Shown: positions 28,101-40,077, numbered from the stretch's first letter. The stretch is DNA of 64,000 bases from Pohlia nutans (GCA_022496805.1 CM040103.1:1506001-1570000); one strand, 5' to 3'. The notes: generated by a model not told the origin, from the letters alone. Made by a program: numbers and translations.

Positions 28101-29510
28101 ATGGCCCGAGTAATAACAATGGAAGGGGTGGACGTGTGCGAGACTGCTTGCTGGAAAATACTTGGCATAGGACGCGCGACCTTCTACGATTACAAGTGGA
28201 GATATCAACGTGGAATTCGTTTGGGCCGTCACGGCAACACTGGGCAGATTAAGCGTCGACCGGCGACCGTGCAGGCAGAGGGGACGGTACTCTCGATCGT
28301 CAATGACACCTGCGACGTCATGCCGGCGACCAGGATGAAGGGAATCGGCGGCGGGCAGCAGGACATCCAGAAGTACCTCCCGGTAGCCTTCACCTGGGAG
28401 ATCGTCCGCAAAAAGGTGAACAATGTAAGGTCACGCTCTTCTCTCTTCTTTTAGCACTCCATGCCATAAATAAAATGACTTCACACTACCCTATCGTTCC
28501 AAGATGTCGTCATCGGTGGGGAGGCCTCCCCACTGTTGGGATACTCGACTACTGATGGGGCGGTCCCCGCGCCGTGGGAGTGTGCTTGACGGGGATAACA
28601 GGCGTCTCCTGACGCCCGTTGATAGGAAGCGCTCCCGAGCAGTGTACGTGGGGAGCTCTCCCCACTAGCATGCGTCTAGAGAGGACTCCCCATTGGGAGT
28701 ATCCTGAATGTGAACGATGAGCGGCGTGTGTGGAGGGTTCTCTGGAGTTCGAGGATGTCACCGTAACGGGTCTTGTTTTGGCAGGTGAACACCGCAGTTC
28801 GTATGGACGATGTGTCGCAGTCTGCGATGAGCCGCATGAAGAAGAGGGTGTTCAAGAACGTCGAAGTCAAGAAATGTGGCTCTACGTTTTCGAAGTGCTC
28901 CGAGTGCAACGAGCTAAAGGAGTTCATTGAAACAGCGGCAAAGGATAGCCCAGAGGCGTTGTACCACCAGAGGTTGTACGACGCTCACGTTGCGCACCAG
29001 CAGTCATGTCGCCGGCTGTACTACAGCTGGAGGAGCGAGTCATAGATGAGCCAGGCAAAGGTGCTCTGCATAATTCACGATGGTATGGATAGCCGAAAGA
29101 CCGCCCTTCCATGCTTGCGGGTGATTACGAAGGGAACCGCAGGCCTCGGGCAGCTACCAGTGACACTAACTAGAATGGTAACGCACGGACATGGCGACGG
29201 GGCCTATGCCGACTTCTCGACGGATCTTTGGCCACGCAATTCGAACTTTACTATCTCTTCCCTTGCGCGTTGCCTCCGGAAGTTGGAGAGGCTGGCCATC
29301 CGAAATTCCAAGAACCTTTTTTACGAACCACCATTGAACCGGTTTTTTGAGAAGCTCATGAGGGGGAAGTCCCGATGTGTAGGAGCGATACCGGAAGCCA
29401 CCGCCGACGCTGACCACGCAGACCCCCTCCCAAAGAGGTTGTACCTACAATTGGACAATTATTCCGCTAAGGATAATAAGAACGAGTTCGTTTTTGCGTT
29501 TCTCTCGTTA

Positions 29511-29673
29511 CACTAGTAGAAATCTTGTCTTATGTGACAAGTCTTTAATGACTCAATGTCGGGAATGACAAGTCCGTAATGACACAAAGTGGGACTTTGT
29601 GTCATTACGGACTTGTCATTCCCGACATTGAGTCATTAAAGACTTGTCACATAAGACAAGATTTCTACTAGTG
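29511..29673. mobile_element. Perfect CACTA-type foldback MITE in transposase exon
   Basis: 163 bp made of two identical 80-bp arms in inverse orientation around a GGG spacer. It begins CACTAGTAGAAA and ends with the complement, flanked by TTA on both sides (29508-29510 and 29674-29676). CACTA termini with 3-bp duplication indicate the CACTA (EnSpm) superfamily. Removing the element plus one TTA (166 bp) restores the host reading frame. Confidence 0.93.
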
Positions 29674-30189
29674 TTACTTACTGCACGGAAAGTGTTTGTG
29701 GAGATACAGGTCAGGTTTTTGATGGTCGGCCACACGCACGAAGACATCGACGGGTACTTCAGTTACGTCTCGAATGTCCTGAGGAGGAGCAACACTTTTG
29801 TGTTGGCGGACCTCATGAAGCACTTCATGGAATCGCAGAAGCTGAGTTTTATGCCGCATGTGGTCCAGGAGGTGGCCGACTTCAAGTTATATATCAAGGG
29901 ATATGTTCGGCCATTGGAGGGGATTAAAGACAAACACATTTTCCGCTTCTTTGTGGACAGCGATAGGTGGCCGGTATTCCAGTATAAGGAATCCGCGACG
30001 GACGGGGTTTGGTTGCCACGTGCAGGCCCTCATAGAATGTGGAAGGAGGACCCTTACGGTCAGCCCTTGTTTCCTACAGGTACGCCTCCGACCCTACATA
30101 GTGTTGCTCGGACGGATTGGAGAGTACTCTCTGTATGTCGAGTCATGCGTGGTAAGTTGTTGGCATGACGTTAAGGGCCCGCTGTTGGT

Positions 30190-30450
30190 GGAGAGGCCTC
30201 TCCATCCATCGTCGATGTATCGTAGGGGCAATCGTAGCGGAGAAGCCTCCCCACCCGTCGTTGAGGTAATGTAGGAACAGTCCCTAGTGGGGAGGCCTCC
30301 CCACCCATCGTCAAGGTAATGTAGGAACAGTCTCTAGTAGGGAGGCCTCCCCACCAATCGTCGAGGTAATATAGGAACAGTCCCTAGTAGGGAGGCCTCC
30401 CCACCCGTCGTCGAGGTAATATAGGAACAGCCCCTAGTGGAGAGGCCTCC
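30190..30450. repeat. 50-bp tandem repeat with central palindrome
   Basis: In intron 2 of the transposase-like gene, the block GGAGGCCTCC recurs at 30291, 30341 and 30391 in exact 50-bp steps, with AGAGGCCTCC at 30441 and further diverged units before (30190 and 30240). Between the palindromes lies a conserved spacer (CACCC.TCGTCGAGGTAAT, then ATAGGAACAG). About five to six units in total. Confidence 0.9.
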
Positions 30451-31388
30451 CTCTATCTGCAGGGCCTCGTAGCCCGAGACCCGTCACGTCTGATGGAACT
30501 AATTGTGGCTTCTCCAAATCCCCGTGTGTTGTAGGTGACCCCGCCCCGGTGAAGATGAAGCCCGTTTGGGGATGCGAGAGCGGTCTTAACCCGAGCATGA
30601 ACTCTGAGGTGACCGAAGAGGACGCCGCGAGGTCACGTGAGAGCAAGCAATTAATTCGAGCGGGGCTCCAGAGATTTGTGGACATCTGGAAGGGTGGCTG
30701 CCATCGCAGCCAGGCCTACAGGAGTCGAATGGAGGCTTACGTGCAGTATTGGGTGGACATTATTACGGAACTCCGTTCGGACGATCCGCCGCAGGTCCCA
30801 AGGACACTGGTGTATGGGTTTTGGCCGACGACGCAGTGGACGACAGCCCACCCTCCTCCCGCGCCAGCTCTAGATGAAGTGCGGAGGCAGAGGGATCTTG
30901 CCAACGCAACTCCAGAGGACGAGCGGCATGATCCTTGGTACGGTCCTTTACGGCGGCGACCAAGGCCGGCGTTCAACCCATTCCGCGACGCCCTCGTTGG
31001 GAATTTTGTCCTCATTAGGCCCAACGACACCGCAATCTATCCAGTGTGGATGGGCAGGGTGCTTGCACCGGCTGTGCGCGACGCCCGGTCCCCACACCAT
31101 GGAAAGTGCCAGATTCGATATTGGAGGCCTGCCAGAGGAAGCCGGGTGATGACAGACCGAGAGAGATATAGAGGTTGTTGGGATGTGAAATGGGAGCACG
31201 ATGGCAGTGATGATGCCGTGCAATGGGTGGATTGCACTTTCATCCTCTGTGGAAGCTCGCCGAAAATTAACTTCGCTGAGACCTCGCTACGCAAGATTCC
31301 AAGGTTGGATGCGGACAATGCCAAGGCCGTTTTGGCCGACTCCCACGCCGCCTCCGAGGCCGCAGGTGACGTACGTCATGTAGGGTAG

Positions 31389-32167
31389 GTCGCTCAGAAA
31401 GTCATGGAATTCTAAGTAGAATGTGGGGACTCCGGCGGAAGCGTGTCCTCATGTAATCGATTGGAATTGAAATAAAATTTCCCTTCTCTACATGGTGTGC
31501 ATGTAATGCCACGTCCATATGTTCAGGCTTTGCAGTGCCGAATAGTACAAGATGACGTATGGCTGTGGGGAGGGCTCCCCATTACAGATTCACAGCCCAT
31601 GACTGCACACAGAGAACCCTGAAAATGGCATTGCTGGGGAGGCCTCCCTGTCATTTGGCAGATGACAGTAAAGATGAATCTATATCACGATGGCAAAGCA
31701 CCACTATTCTGGAGTACCACCATGGAAAGAACTCTCTGGCGCAGAAAATCAGAGTGTCAATACCTCTATATTAGAACACTCCTCCCCACAAATGGCGATC
31801 TCTCCATGACATCTCCCCATGGCAATTCTGGATTCTCAGTCCAAAAATCGCGCATAAATACAAAATTAACGAAATGTGTGTTAATTCTTCCCTCTTTTGT
31901 TGGGCCATAACTCCTAAATCTTTGATTTTTTTCCTTATGAGTATTGGCAATCTGGATATATCTCTTTCCTTAGGTATCGAGCGATATACAACATGCCCTA
32001 TTTTTTTGAAGGTGAAAATAAAAATATTTTGACTACATCCTCTCTTACATCAAATCTATTTTTGGATTAGAGTACATTATACTTGCCCACTCAATCATGT
32101 GTTTAATTGACATTTAGTATAGGTCATATTATTAATTATTGACAGTAAATGTGGTACAATTGGTCTT
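31389..32167. other. Right edge of island and AT-rich spacer
   Basis: The 3' flank of the transposase-like gene carries the last palindromes of the island (GGGGAGGGCTCCCC near 31566, GGGGAGGCCTCCCT near 31637). Beyond about 31860 the DNA is AT-rich again, with no genes seen. Confidence 0.5.
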
Positions 32168-32489
32168 TGGGGCTTCACACTATGGCCGGCACACTTTGAG
32201 AGGTCAAAGGCTTGGCCTTTGGACTTTTAAAATGGCCAAAGGTTTAGATATTGGGCTTGCCCCTTAGAGGCTTCACACTATGGCCGTTCAAGTCGAGAGG
32301 CCGTAGGAGTTTATAGCCAAATGTTTAAACTTTAGGCTTGGCCTTTAGAGGGTTCACACTATAGCCGGATGAAGGCTCCAATTTCTACATTTTATTACCT
32401 ATTTTGAGCCCATCTTTTGGACTCTCAACAAATTTTGACCACGAACTCCCACGGCCTCTCACTTTAGATGGCCATGTGTGAAGTGACCC
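32168..32489. mobile_element. Degraded Harbinger/Tourist-like MITE
   Basis: It starts GGGGCTTCACACTATGGCC and ends GGCCATGTGTGAAGTGACCC, inverted relatives of each other and of the MITE at 13077-13421. An internal GGCTTCACACTATGGCCGTT near 32271 suggests a nested or rearranged copy. No clear target duplication remains. Confidence 0.65.
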
Positions 32490-32953
32490 TCATTGCCAAA
32501 ATAGACATGGTTCACACTTCAAGTATAAAACATAGGACAAATATTAGAGTTAATCAAAAAGAGTGTCTCAAAGTAGAAAGAAACTTTAAACTCACCTTAG
32601 ACTCATTCTAAATTCAAATAGACTGCAAATCTAATTTATGATGAGTTGAAGAATAATTTAAAGCAAGGCCCAGCACCGCAATGGGCGTGGAACTAGTGAC
32701 CTCTCCAATGCTAGAAGAGAGTTCCCAGAAGTTCCCCACGCCAAGAGACCCTAAACCCTAAACACAATTTGGGGCATTCAATTAAAACAAGCCCAAAGTC
32801 CAAAGAGGCAAAACCACCTCAGAATAAAGCATATTGGGAAAGCCCAGTCCAAAAAGCCAAAGCTCAAAACACCTAGACAGAACATCAGACTGAGGGAACA
32901 AAATTAAAGCCAAGCAGCCAAAAGCAAACCCGACCATGGAGACTATTCATGAA
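32490..32953. repeat. Dispersed repeat containing an empty hAT-like site
   Basis: It resembles 17350-17587 plus 17867-17910 in inverse orientation, without the 271-bp element, and so shows the unoccupied target (single CTTTGAGA as its complement near 32563-32570). (CCCTAAA)2 occurs near 32750. No gene recognised. Confidence 0.6.
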
Positions 32954-33975
32954 CAGTGGTGTCCAAGGTAGAATGGCGTTTTTGGTTTCGCAGTGGAAAA
33001 AAAAATCAAGTCTGCCCACTTTGAAAGCCTCTAGAGAGATCAAAAATTGGTATTTTACCTTGAAATTTTTACCATGAACCTGAAATTAAGTTTTTAATAT
33101 GCCTATCAAATTTCAAAGCCAAATAATTTACCAAAAACAAGATATTCAAAATCTACCAAGATTGGTAGTTATTCACTGCTGCCAACTTTGACAGCCTCCC
33201 AAAGATTAAATTTTTTATTTTTTTGCCATGAAATTCTTGGAACAAAAATCGCTTTATGTTAACAACATATGATAAAAATTTCAAGACCAAAAGACTAATG
33301 AAAAAAAAGATATTAACAATCTACCAACATGGGTAGTTGTGGGAAACAACGGGGGAAACCATTTCATTGCTACCAACTTTGAGTACTGCCAACTTTGAAA
33401 GCATCTCGAGAGCTCAAAAATTGGTATTTTACCATGAAAATTTTACCAAAGAATTATCTTTAAGTTAATTATATGTATGCCAAATTTCAAGGCCTAAAGA
33501 TTCACCAAAAAAAGTTATTCATAATCTACCAACATAGTAGTCAAAGTTGGTAGCAATGAAATGGTTTCCCCCATTGTTTCCTACAACTACACATGTTGGT
33601 AGATTGGGAATATCTTTTTTTCACTAATCTTTTAGACTTGAGATTTTTACAATATATTACTAACACAAATTGGTTTCTCCCAAAAAAAAATCAAAGTAAG
33701 GAAATTGTTTTTCAATTCTTGGGAGGCTGTCGAAGTTGGTAGGAGTGAAACTTTTTCCACAACTACCTATATTGGTAGATTTTGAATAACTTTTTTTTGG
33801 TGGATTATTTGGCTTTGAATTTGGTATGCATACTAACAACTTGATTTCACGTTCATGATAAGACTTTCAAGGTAAAATACCAATTTTTGAGCTCTCTAGA
33901 GGCTTTCAAAGTGGGCAGACTTGAATTTGTTTCCACTGCGAAACCAAAAACGCCATTCTACCTTGGACCCCACTG
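32954..33975. mobile_element. Foldback element, about 1.0 kb, copy 1
   Basis: The two halves are inverted copies of each other. The left end is CAGTGGTGTCCAAGGTAGAA and the right end its complement (TACCTTGGACCCCACTG). Inside, the motif CTACCAA(N)ATNGGTAG and the block TTTGAAAGCCTC..AGAG.TCAAAA recur several times in both orientations. A transcript would form a long hairpin. It is homologous to 52709-53674. I found no convincing target duplication and no ORF. Confidence 0.85.
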
Positions 33976-34350
33976 AACAATGAATTTCAGAAATTATAGT
34001 TATAAGAAGAAAACTCCACTTGAACTTTGCTCATGGAACAGTTCTGTTTTTGAAAAACTCCATTGTCGCCAACAAAATGTCAAAAACTATGACAATTATT
34101 TCCAAACCGAGAGAGTGACAAACTGATGTGAGGGCCTTTGCATGTGCAACATGTCAGGCTGCTAATTTCAGACAGATCTGTGGGTGCTTTGTTGATGCAT
34201 CTTTCTGGCACTGTGGCATGGGCTTATGCCTACACTATTTGAAAGACTCCATGTGGGCGTCCATGTGGTACTGCTGCGGGCAAGGTATATTAAATTATTT
34301 TATTAGTTGGTGGGAAATTGAATTAAAAAAGTCACATTATTAGTAATTAA
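33976..34350. other. Intergenic, no gene recognised
   Basis: A Cys-rich short ORF (34128-34343) has no recognised motif and no splice partners. Confidence 0.45.
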
Positions 34351-34878
34351 CCCTTTAACGTCCCATTCCTTTAAAGAATAGTCAAACTACACTTTTATAC
34401 ACAGTTCAGCATTCAAGAATTAATAAAATATATTTTTTTGATATTTTTCATGCATGAAATTGTATGTTTCCTATTAGTCCTAGAAATTTCTGATTTTTTC
34501 AATACAAAATGAATTTTTTACAAATTTTTAGGTCAAACACTTACAAAAAATCTTCAAAAAATATATATTTTTTAGAACATGTGCAAATGCCAATGAGAAT
34601 CACATGATATATTTTTGTAGAATTTTTGAATTTTAATTTTATAATTAAAAAAGTGAACACTCTATGCAATGCAATTCAGACCTTGAGCTACCTAGCTTGC
34701 AACAGAAATAAAATATTCAATACTTGAAATTTGTAAGATCCGAAAAGTGAAGTGAAAACTAGACTTGATAAACTTCATTTTCTCAATTGAAAGCAATATC
34801 AAAAAAACGTCATCTTCAAGTTCAAAATTGGCTTTGACCAATAATCATCCACTATTTGGATGCGCGGTCCTTAAAGGG
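34351..34878. mobile_element. TTAA-flanked non-autonomous element
   Basis: 528 bp between TTAA at 34347-34350 and 34879-34882. The ends are CCCTTTAACGTCCCA and the diverged complement (GCGGTCCTTAAAGGG). Non-coding. Confidence 0.7.
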
Positions 34879-34889
34879 TTAACCTGCAA

Positions 34890-35462
34890 ATGTACCAGGG
34901 GTGTCTTTGGAATTGACAATTTGAGATAAATCATCATAAAGTATCATTTAGAAGAATATTTTGGAATTGATATACAAATGAAAGTTTTAGATTTTGAATT
35001 TTAAATTCCATTCGTACAGTTTGATTCACTAATACTTGCACCAATATTTAACCATCAATTTTGAAAGTTAAAATTAAAAATTCCTTCTAAATTCAATTAC
35101 AAACAAAATTTAATATTTTTTTAGTAAAATTTGTTGGAATGAATTTGAAATGAGATACTCTTAAATGTGGTGATTCTTTGAAATTTTTGTGTTTCTTAAA
35201 TCTATGACCTCATTTTTGCAAGGCCACTTTTGAACTAGAGTCAATGCAATGTTGACTTGGTCAACGACTTGACATACTTCTACATTTGTAATTTAAAAAA
35301 AAAATGTAATCAAATATGACTGAATCCAACCGTTAGATAAGACAACAACTTGGTGAAGAATCTTCAAAAGAATGGATGACTTTCATTCAAATATTGATGA
35401 AAACGTGAGAAGGGTTTGAACCTGTTAGTCGTTTAGTTTTTGGACGCTATGACGTTTAGGGG
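34890..35462 (+). mobile_element. TTAA-type element, family C copy 2
   Basis: Inverted copy of 1030-1591. It ends GACGTTTAGGGG followed by TTAC, a one-base decay of TTAA. It abuts the previous element. Non-coding. Confidence 0.7.
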
Positions 35463-35577
35463 TTACAGCAAGTGGAATTAGCTCAAAACAAATTCACATT
35501 GTGGATTATTTTCAAGTGACTTATTTCACTGATAATATAAATTAGTACAAGTACTTCTAAAAACAACCTCACTTTTT

Positions 35578-36000
35578 ATCCCTAAAGGTTCTCATCTCTT
35601 TCCAAATTCGGCAATTTAGTAAGGACTCATCATAAAATAAGGGATATTTTTAACTTGATGTAAGGATAAAACTTATACATTATAAATTTTAGATTCTATC
35701 CATGTAGTTAAATTTGCGATTGCTCTCACCAATGGTTTTGTATAAAATTTGAAACTTAGATTTTCAAAAATTGTGATTCAATTATGAATAAGATATTGAC
35801 AATTTGTGGATAAAATTTGTTGTGATGGGTTGAAATGGAATACTCCAAGTGTAGTGATTTTTGGAGATTTTTTGGTTGTTTAATTTTATGAGTTTAATTT
35901 TTCAAGATCATGTTTGGACTATAATCTTTGAAATTTTGGTGAATCACTCCAACATGAAAAGAGGCACAAAGATTTCACAAATCATTCCCTTTCTAATTGG
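35578..36000 (+). mobile_element. TTAA-type element, family B, truncated copy
   Basis: The sequence from ATCCCTAAAGGTTCTCATC, through TTCCAAATTCGGCAATTT and AAACTTATACATTATAAATT, follows the same order as 43025 onward. The right terminus is missing. It shows the same TGTGGATAAAATTTGTTGTGATG block. Confidence 0.6.
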
Positions 36001-36893
36001 ATCATTCTTAAATTAGTGAATTCATTTTCTCAATGTCACTTTTGAACTAAAGATAAACTTTGTCAATTTTCACATACGTCAATTATCACAATTTGTTTGA
36101 AGTATATTCTCTAGTAACATCAAATTTAACTATTGTGATCTAAAGTAACTTCTTCAAGCTATTTTCAAAAAGTAACATACTTAGAAAAAATAAAATTGAT
36201 TTTGAGTAATGGAAATTCGAAAATCATCATTGGCCACATAATCAAAGATTATTTCTAAGTGTAATTTGACCTATAAATTTTTTTTATAAAAGTTTCATAA
36301 TGCAAATAACATTAAATTGGAATTTTTATTTTTATTTATTTTTAGTTTTAAATTCAAACAAAACTTTACTTTCAGTGCAAAAGGACAACTTTAAATTGTT
36401 TTTGGATAAAAATGAAAAGTACACATGAACGGCAAACACCATAGGCGCTTGCTTTTTATCAAAACAAAATCTACAAGTTTGATAGAAACTTTTATGACAT
36501 GGACATGTGCAAACTATTGCATATTTGTGAAAAAAATGTTATACAAAATATACGAATTTTCTCAAGGCATAATTATGAAACCCGATCAAAAGGTTGTCTA
36601 TATGCCTCAATTTTGAACTCAAAATGTCCAAAAATAGACCAAGAAATTATCCATATAGTAAAGAAGGTAGTTTGTTTGTTTTGTTTCATCTGTTTGTAAA
36701 TTACGTTGAGATCGCTTGAACCATGCATTTTTTGGTACGATTAGAAAGCTTTAAACAGAAAGGGATGCACTCAAATCAATTCGTGACTTTAGAACCTACA
36801 GTGTGGAAATCATGGATTTTTTTAGTGATTTTGTCACGATATAATAAAATAAAATAAAATCTAAAAATATGATATAAATATAAACCTAGTTAA
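36001..36893. other. AT-rich intergenic, nothing recognised
   Basis: Only short overlapping ORFs (36425-36699) without domains. No repeat boundary was found. Confidence 0.45.
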
Positions 36894-37143
36894 CCCCTAA
36901 AAGAGGTTGTCTTGTCCATACAGGCAGTATACAGAGAGGAAAAAAGAAATACATTGCGCAACTTCTGTCCACCAACATGTCGTATGAGGCCAATTTTTTT
37001 TATAAACATACAAGACCTACATGGGAGTGTGTTGTGAAATTTCCATAAATGTCTAAAGGTTGCAATGTTTGAAAGAATTTATTGTATAAATGAAAGAAGA
37101 CAGTAGGCATAGACCACATTGTAGTTCCTACCTGCATTAGGGG
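36894..37143. mobile_element. Short TTAA-flanked element
   Basis: 250 bp between TTAA at 36890-36893 and 37144-37147. It starts CCCCTAAAAGAGG and ends TGCATTAGGGG, so only the outer seven bases are inverted repeats. Non-coding. Confidence 0.55.
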
Positions 37144-40077
37144 TTAAATCACAGGGAACACTTGGGACAATTGCAAATAGCTACACTATCAGTGCAGTGA
37201 TTGGCACATTCAGTGTTCACGACACTATTTCTCAAATCCGGACACTATTCTAGTACCATAGTTGGGTTGCCACCCTACAAACAAATATTTAATGCTCTTT
37301 CTTCAAAAATCAATTTCTTGATTTTTGTTTTTGAGGGAAAAAAATGATTGAAAATGGCCCCGAAATGGCCCAAAATAGCTCAGATTAAGCAAAATATAGC
37401 TTAAGATTCTTTTTTCTTTTTTCTTTTTTAGTCCTCATAATTTTCATTTTTTTAGGTTTTTATTTTTTAAATATTTTTTGGCGACCTAGCTATGGTACCA
37501 CGGTATTTAATTTTAGGGAGATATAGTGTCATTGTAAGAAAAGAATGAATGTAGTATTCCAATGTCATATGGCAACTTTATAATAAACATGGCATGCCAC
37601 CTCACGTCACTCTCATTACTTGAAAAGAATGTGGCATCTCAGTGAAAGTGGAAATGACAAGTGCCAAACTCCTATGTAGTGTCAAGGGACATTATCTCTC
37701 TTCACCTTTGCACAAATCATAATAAAAGACATCAATTATCTCTAAACACGGCACCAAATACACCATTCAAAATTTTAAAAAACCAAAAAAATATATTAAA
37801 AAATTAAAAAATTGTAAACCCTGAAAAACTTGTAAACGCTTTGTATCGTCGTCTGTGTCATCTGTGGCTCAATTAAACTGGCAATAACTTGTCATTGGTT
37901 TTGAACCCAAATTTTTGCCCTTTATTGTGAAGATAAAGCACATCATCAGAATCTGCAGCACTTTTTGCTTTTCACATGTCCATAGATCAGTACCGGTACT
38001 GTAGTAGTGGTAAGGGACAAAAATTAATTAATTAATAAAAGAGAGATTTCGGTAACTGTTTTGTCCTCTTGTTATGAAATGAAAAGAGAAAGTTCATTAT
38101 TGTAACTTAGACTCAAGTACTACTTCTCCGTCTTTGAAAGGGAGCATTGAAGGTAGCACGTGCCAACTTGGTATTGGTTGCCCATTTAGCAGCACTTCTC
38201 CTAGCACTTCCTCTAAGAGACTCTTTTCCAAAGTTACCCTTCTTTTTAGGCTCGAATCCGTTTGCCAAATTTTTAGAATCCGTTACACGCTCATTGACAA
38301 ACATTACGATAAAATTAAAATGAACTAGGTTGGTCCAAGAACCAATATTTTTCAATTGGAATTGTCCTCACATATATGCATAGTTTGTATAGATTCTTTT
38401 GACATAAAATGAAGTTGGTGATTTCATCAAGTAGTAGACCACCTACATTCACTCGTTATTGAACATGTAAAAGTAAAATATCTACTATTTTGTAGATAAT
38501 CAAAGTAGGTTTATTGAAATTTAAAATACGGTATGCTAGTACGGTCTATGAGTTTTTTCAAGGCATAGGTGTTTTGAGCCATAATCAAAAAGTTTTGTTT
38601 GAAAAGTTGGTCTTCTTAACTCAAATAGTCCACGCATCCAAAAAGTGAATACACCTTGATCAAACTCGATTTTGACCTTTAGTATATTCATTTTTTGTTT
38701 TTGATTTTAACCCCTAAGAGATCAATAAACCTGGATTTTGCCTATTTGTTTTTAACAATTGAAAGATAAAACAAAAATTATTAGTTGTGTATAGTCTTCT
38801 ATTTTTATTATTTTACTAGTGGGTTTTTTTAAGTGATAAAACAAAATATTTTAATATTTTAAAATTGATGTGTCATTTGTGTTAAGTAAAAATTATATCA
38901 CCGCCAATAAATTATACATAAAGTAATTCAATCTTCCAAATGTGATTGATTGGAGTGAACTCAATTTAAAGTGAAAGCTATTTCCATCTCTTTGTATGAA
39001 TTAAACTTCTCAAATTCAAATGGATTTAAAACTATACATTATAGTTGCAATTAAAAAATAAAAAATAAGAGTTCAATATTTTACAATATATAAAAGCAGT
39101 ATGTCATATTCATCATTGCTTCAAAATATTTCATTAATACTTATACAATATTGTTGCAGTAGAATGCAATGTGCCATGCATTTTTTAGAATTCAGAATGT
39201 ATCTATATTGACACAATGCTGTTGTAACGTGCATGCAATATTTCAAAACAATATTGAAATTGGCATTGCGTTGGAACTAAGAGTTACTTTACATGTGCAA
39301 TCAAGGGCGTTTTGATGTGTAAGAGGGCTTGAATCCTCATTTCTCAGTGGTCCAAATTCCTAAATCAACCCCAACTCCATTACACCAATATTTGAGGCCA
39401 ATTTTTAAAATTAAAAACAACAAGGTTTGACATAGGCTCAATTTAAAGAATTGGGTGCACCAAAAATAAAAGACTAATTTGTGGCCTTAGGCATGTTCCA
39501 TATTTCAATAAAGATTTTTTTCTTCCTTCGATTCTTTTTTTCCTTTGATTCTTTGGGCCTGATGCCATTAGACATGGGATAAATGGCCTTTGTTATAACT
39601 TTTGTTGTATTGAGTACTTGAGGTTGTCTTTAAAGCTACTACAAATTGAATTTTTTTTGAATCGACCCCAAAACATAAAAACATGGGCTTCACATGTAAA
39701 GCGGTCCTAAAATATTATTGCATGTACTATGATGTAGAAGCATCCATAGTTGATAACTTTAGCTTTCTAGCCTACGTGGAGTAGGAGTATAAAGTGGATA
39801 GTATTTTTCCTTCGTAGGAAAATAGAATCATAAAGAGTGCAAATTTTTCCATAGTTTAATTCTTTAAAAATGAAATTTAAAAAAAATTCAAAGTGAAAAG
39901 GTAGTCATCACCTAAAACCGTTAACTAGACTATCCCAAATCTATAAACATATGATTCTATAAATTAGCCCAAGTTGCTTCTTGGAATTGACTAATATAAG
40001 TAATAGTGCAAGAAGTTGATTGGTTGACAAAAAATTTGACACAAGTAGCATTGAGTTTGGATGACTTTGGTTGTTAC
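37144..40077. other. AT-rich intergenic with dispersed repeat
   Basis: 37545-37755 is the second copy of the repeat in EF-P intron 6. A small region at 38110-38330 is less AT-rich, with short ORFs on both strands, but has no recognised domain. The remainder shows no genes. Confidence 0.5.

Larger units (their letters stand above)
28101..31388 (+). pseudogene. Transposase-like gene (DUF7869-type), broken, 3 exons
   Basis: Exons 28101-28415, 28785-30079 and 30535-31388 join in phase with GT-AG introns. The order matches a family I know from algae, animals and protists and usually filed as DUF7869. It begins with an N-terminal helical region, then IIHDGMD, then YLQLDNYSAKDNKN, then FLMVGHTHEDIDGYFS. 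These three acidic positions look like the D-D-E/D triad of an RNase H-fold transposase or integrase. The last exon has FVLIRPND..YPVWMGRVL and IRYWRP, a chromo/BAH-like module. Two lesions break it: an in-frame TAG at 29043-29045 between SWRSES and MSQAKV, and a 163-bp foldback element at 29511-29673 that shifts the frame. Apart from these the frame is open for about 765 codons, so inactivation is recent. Both introns contain the island palindromes. Confidence 0.72.
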
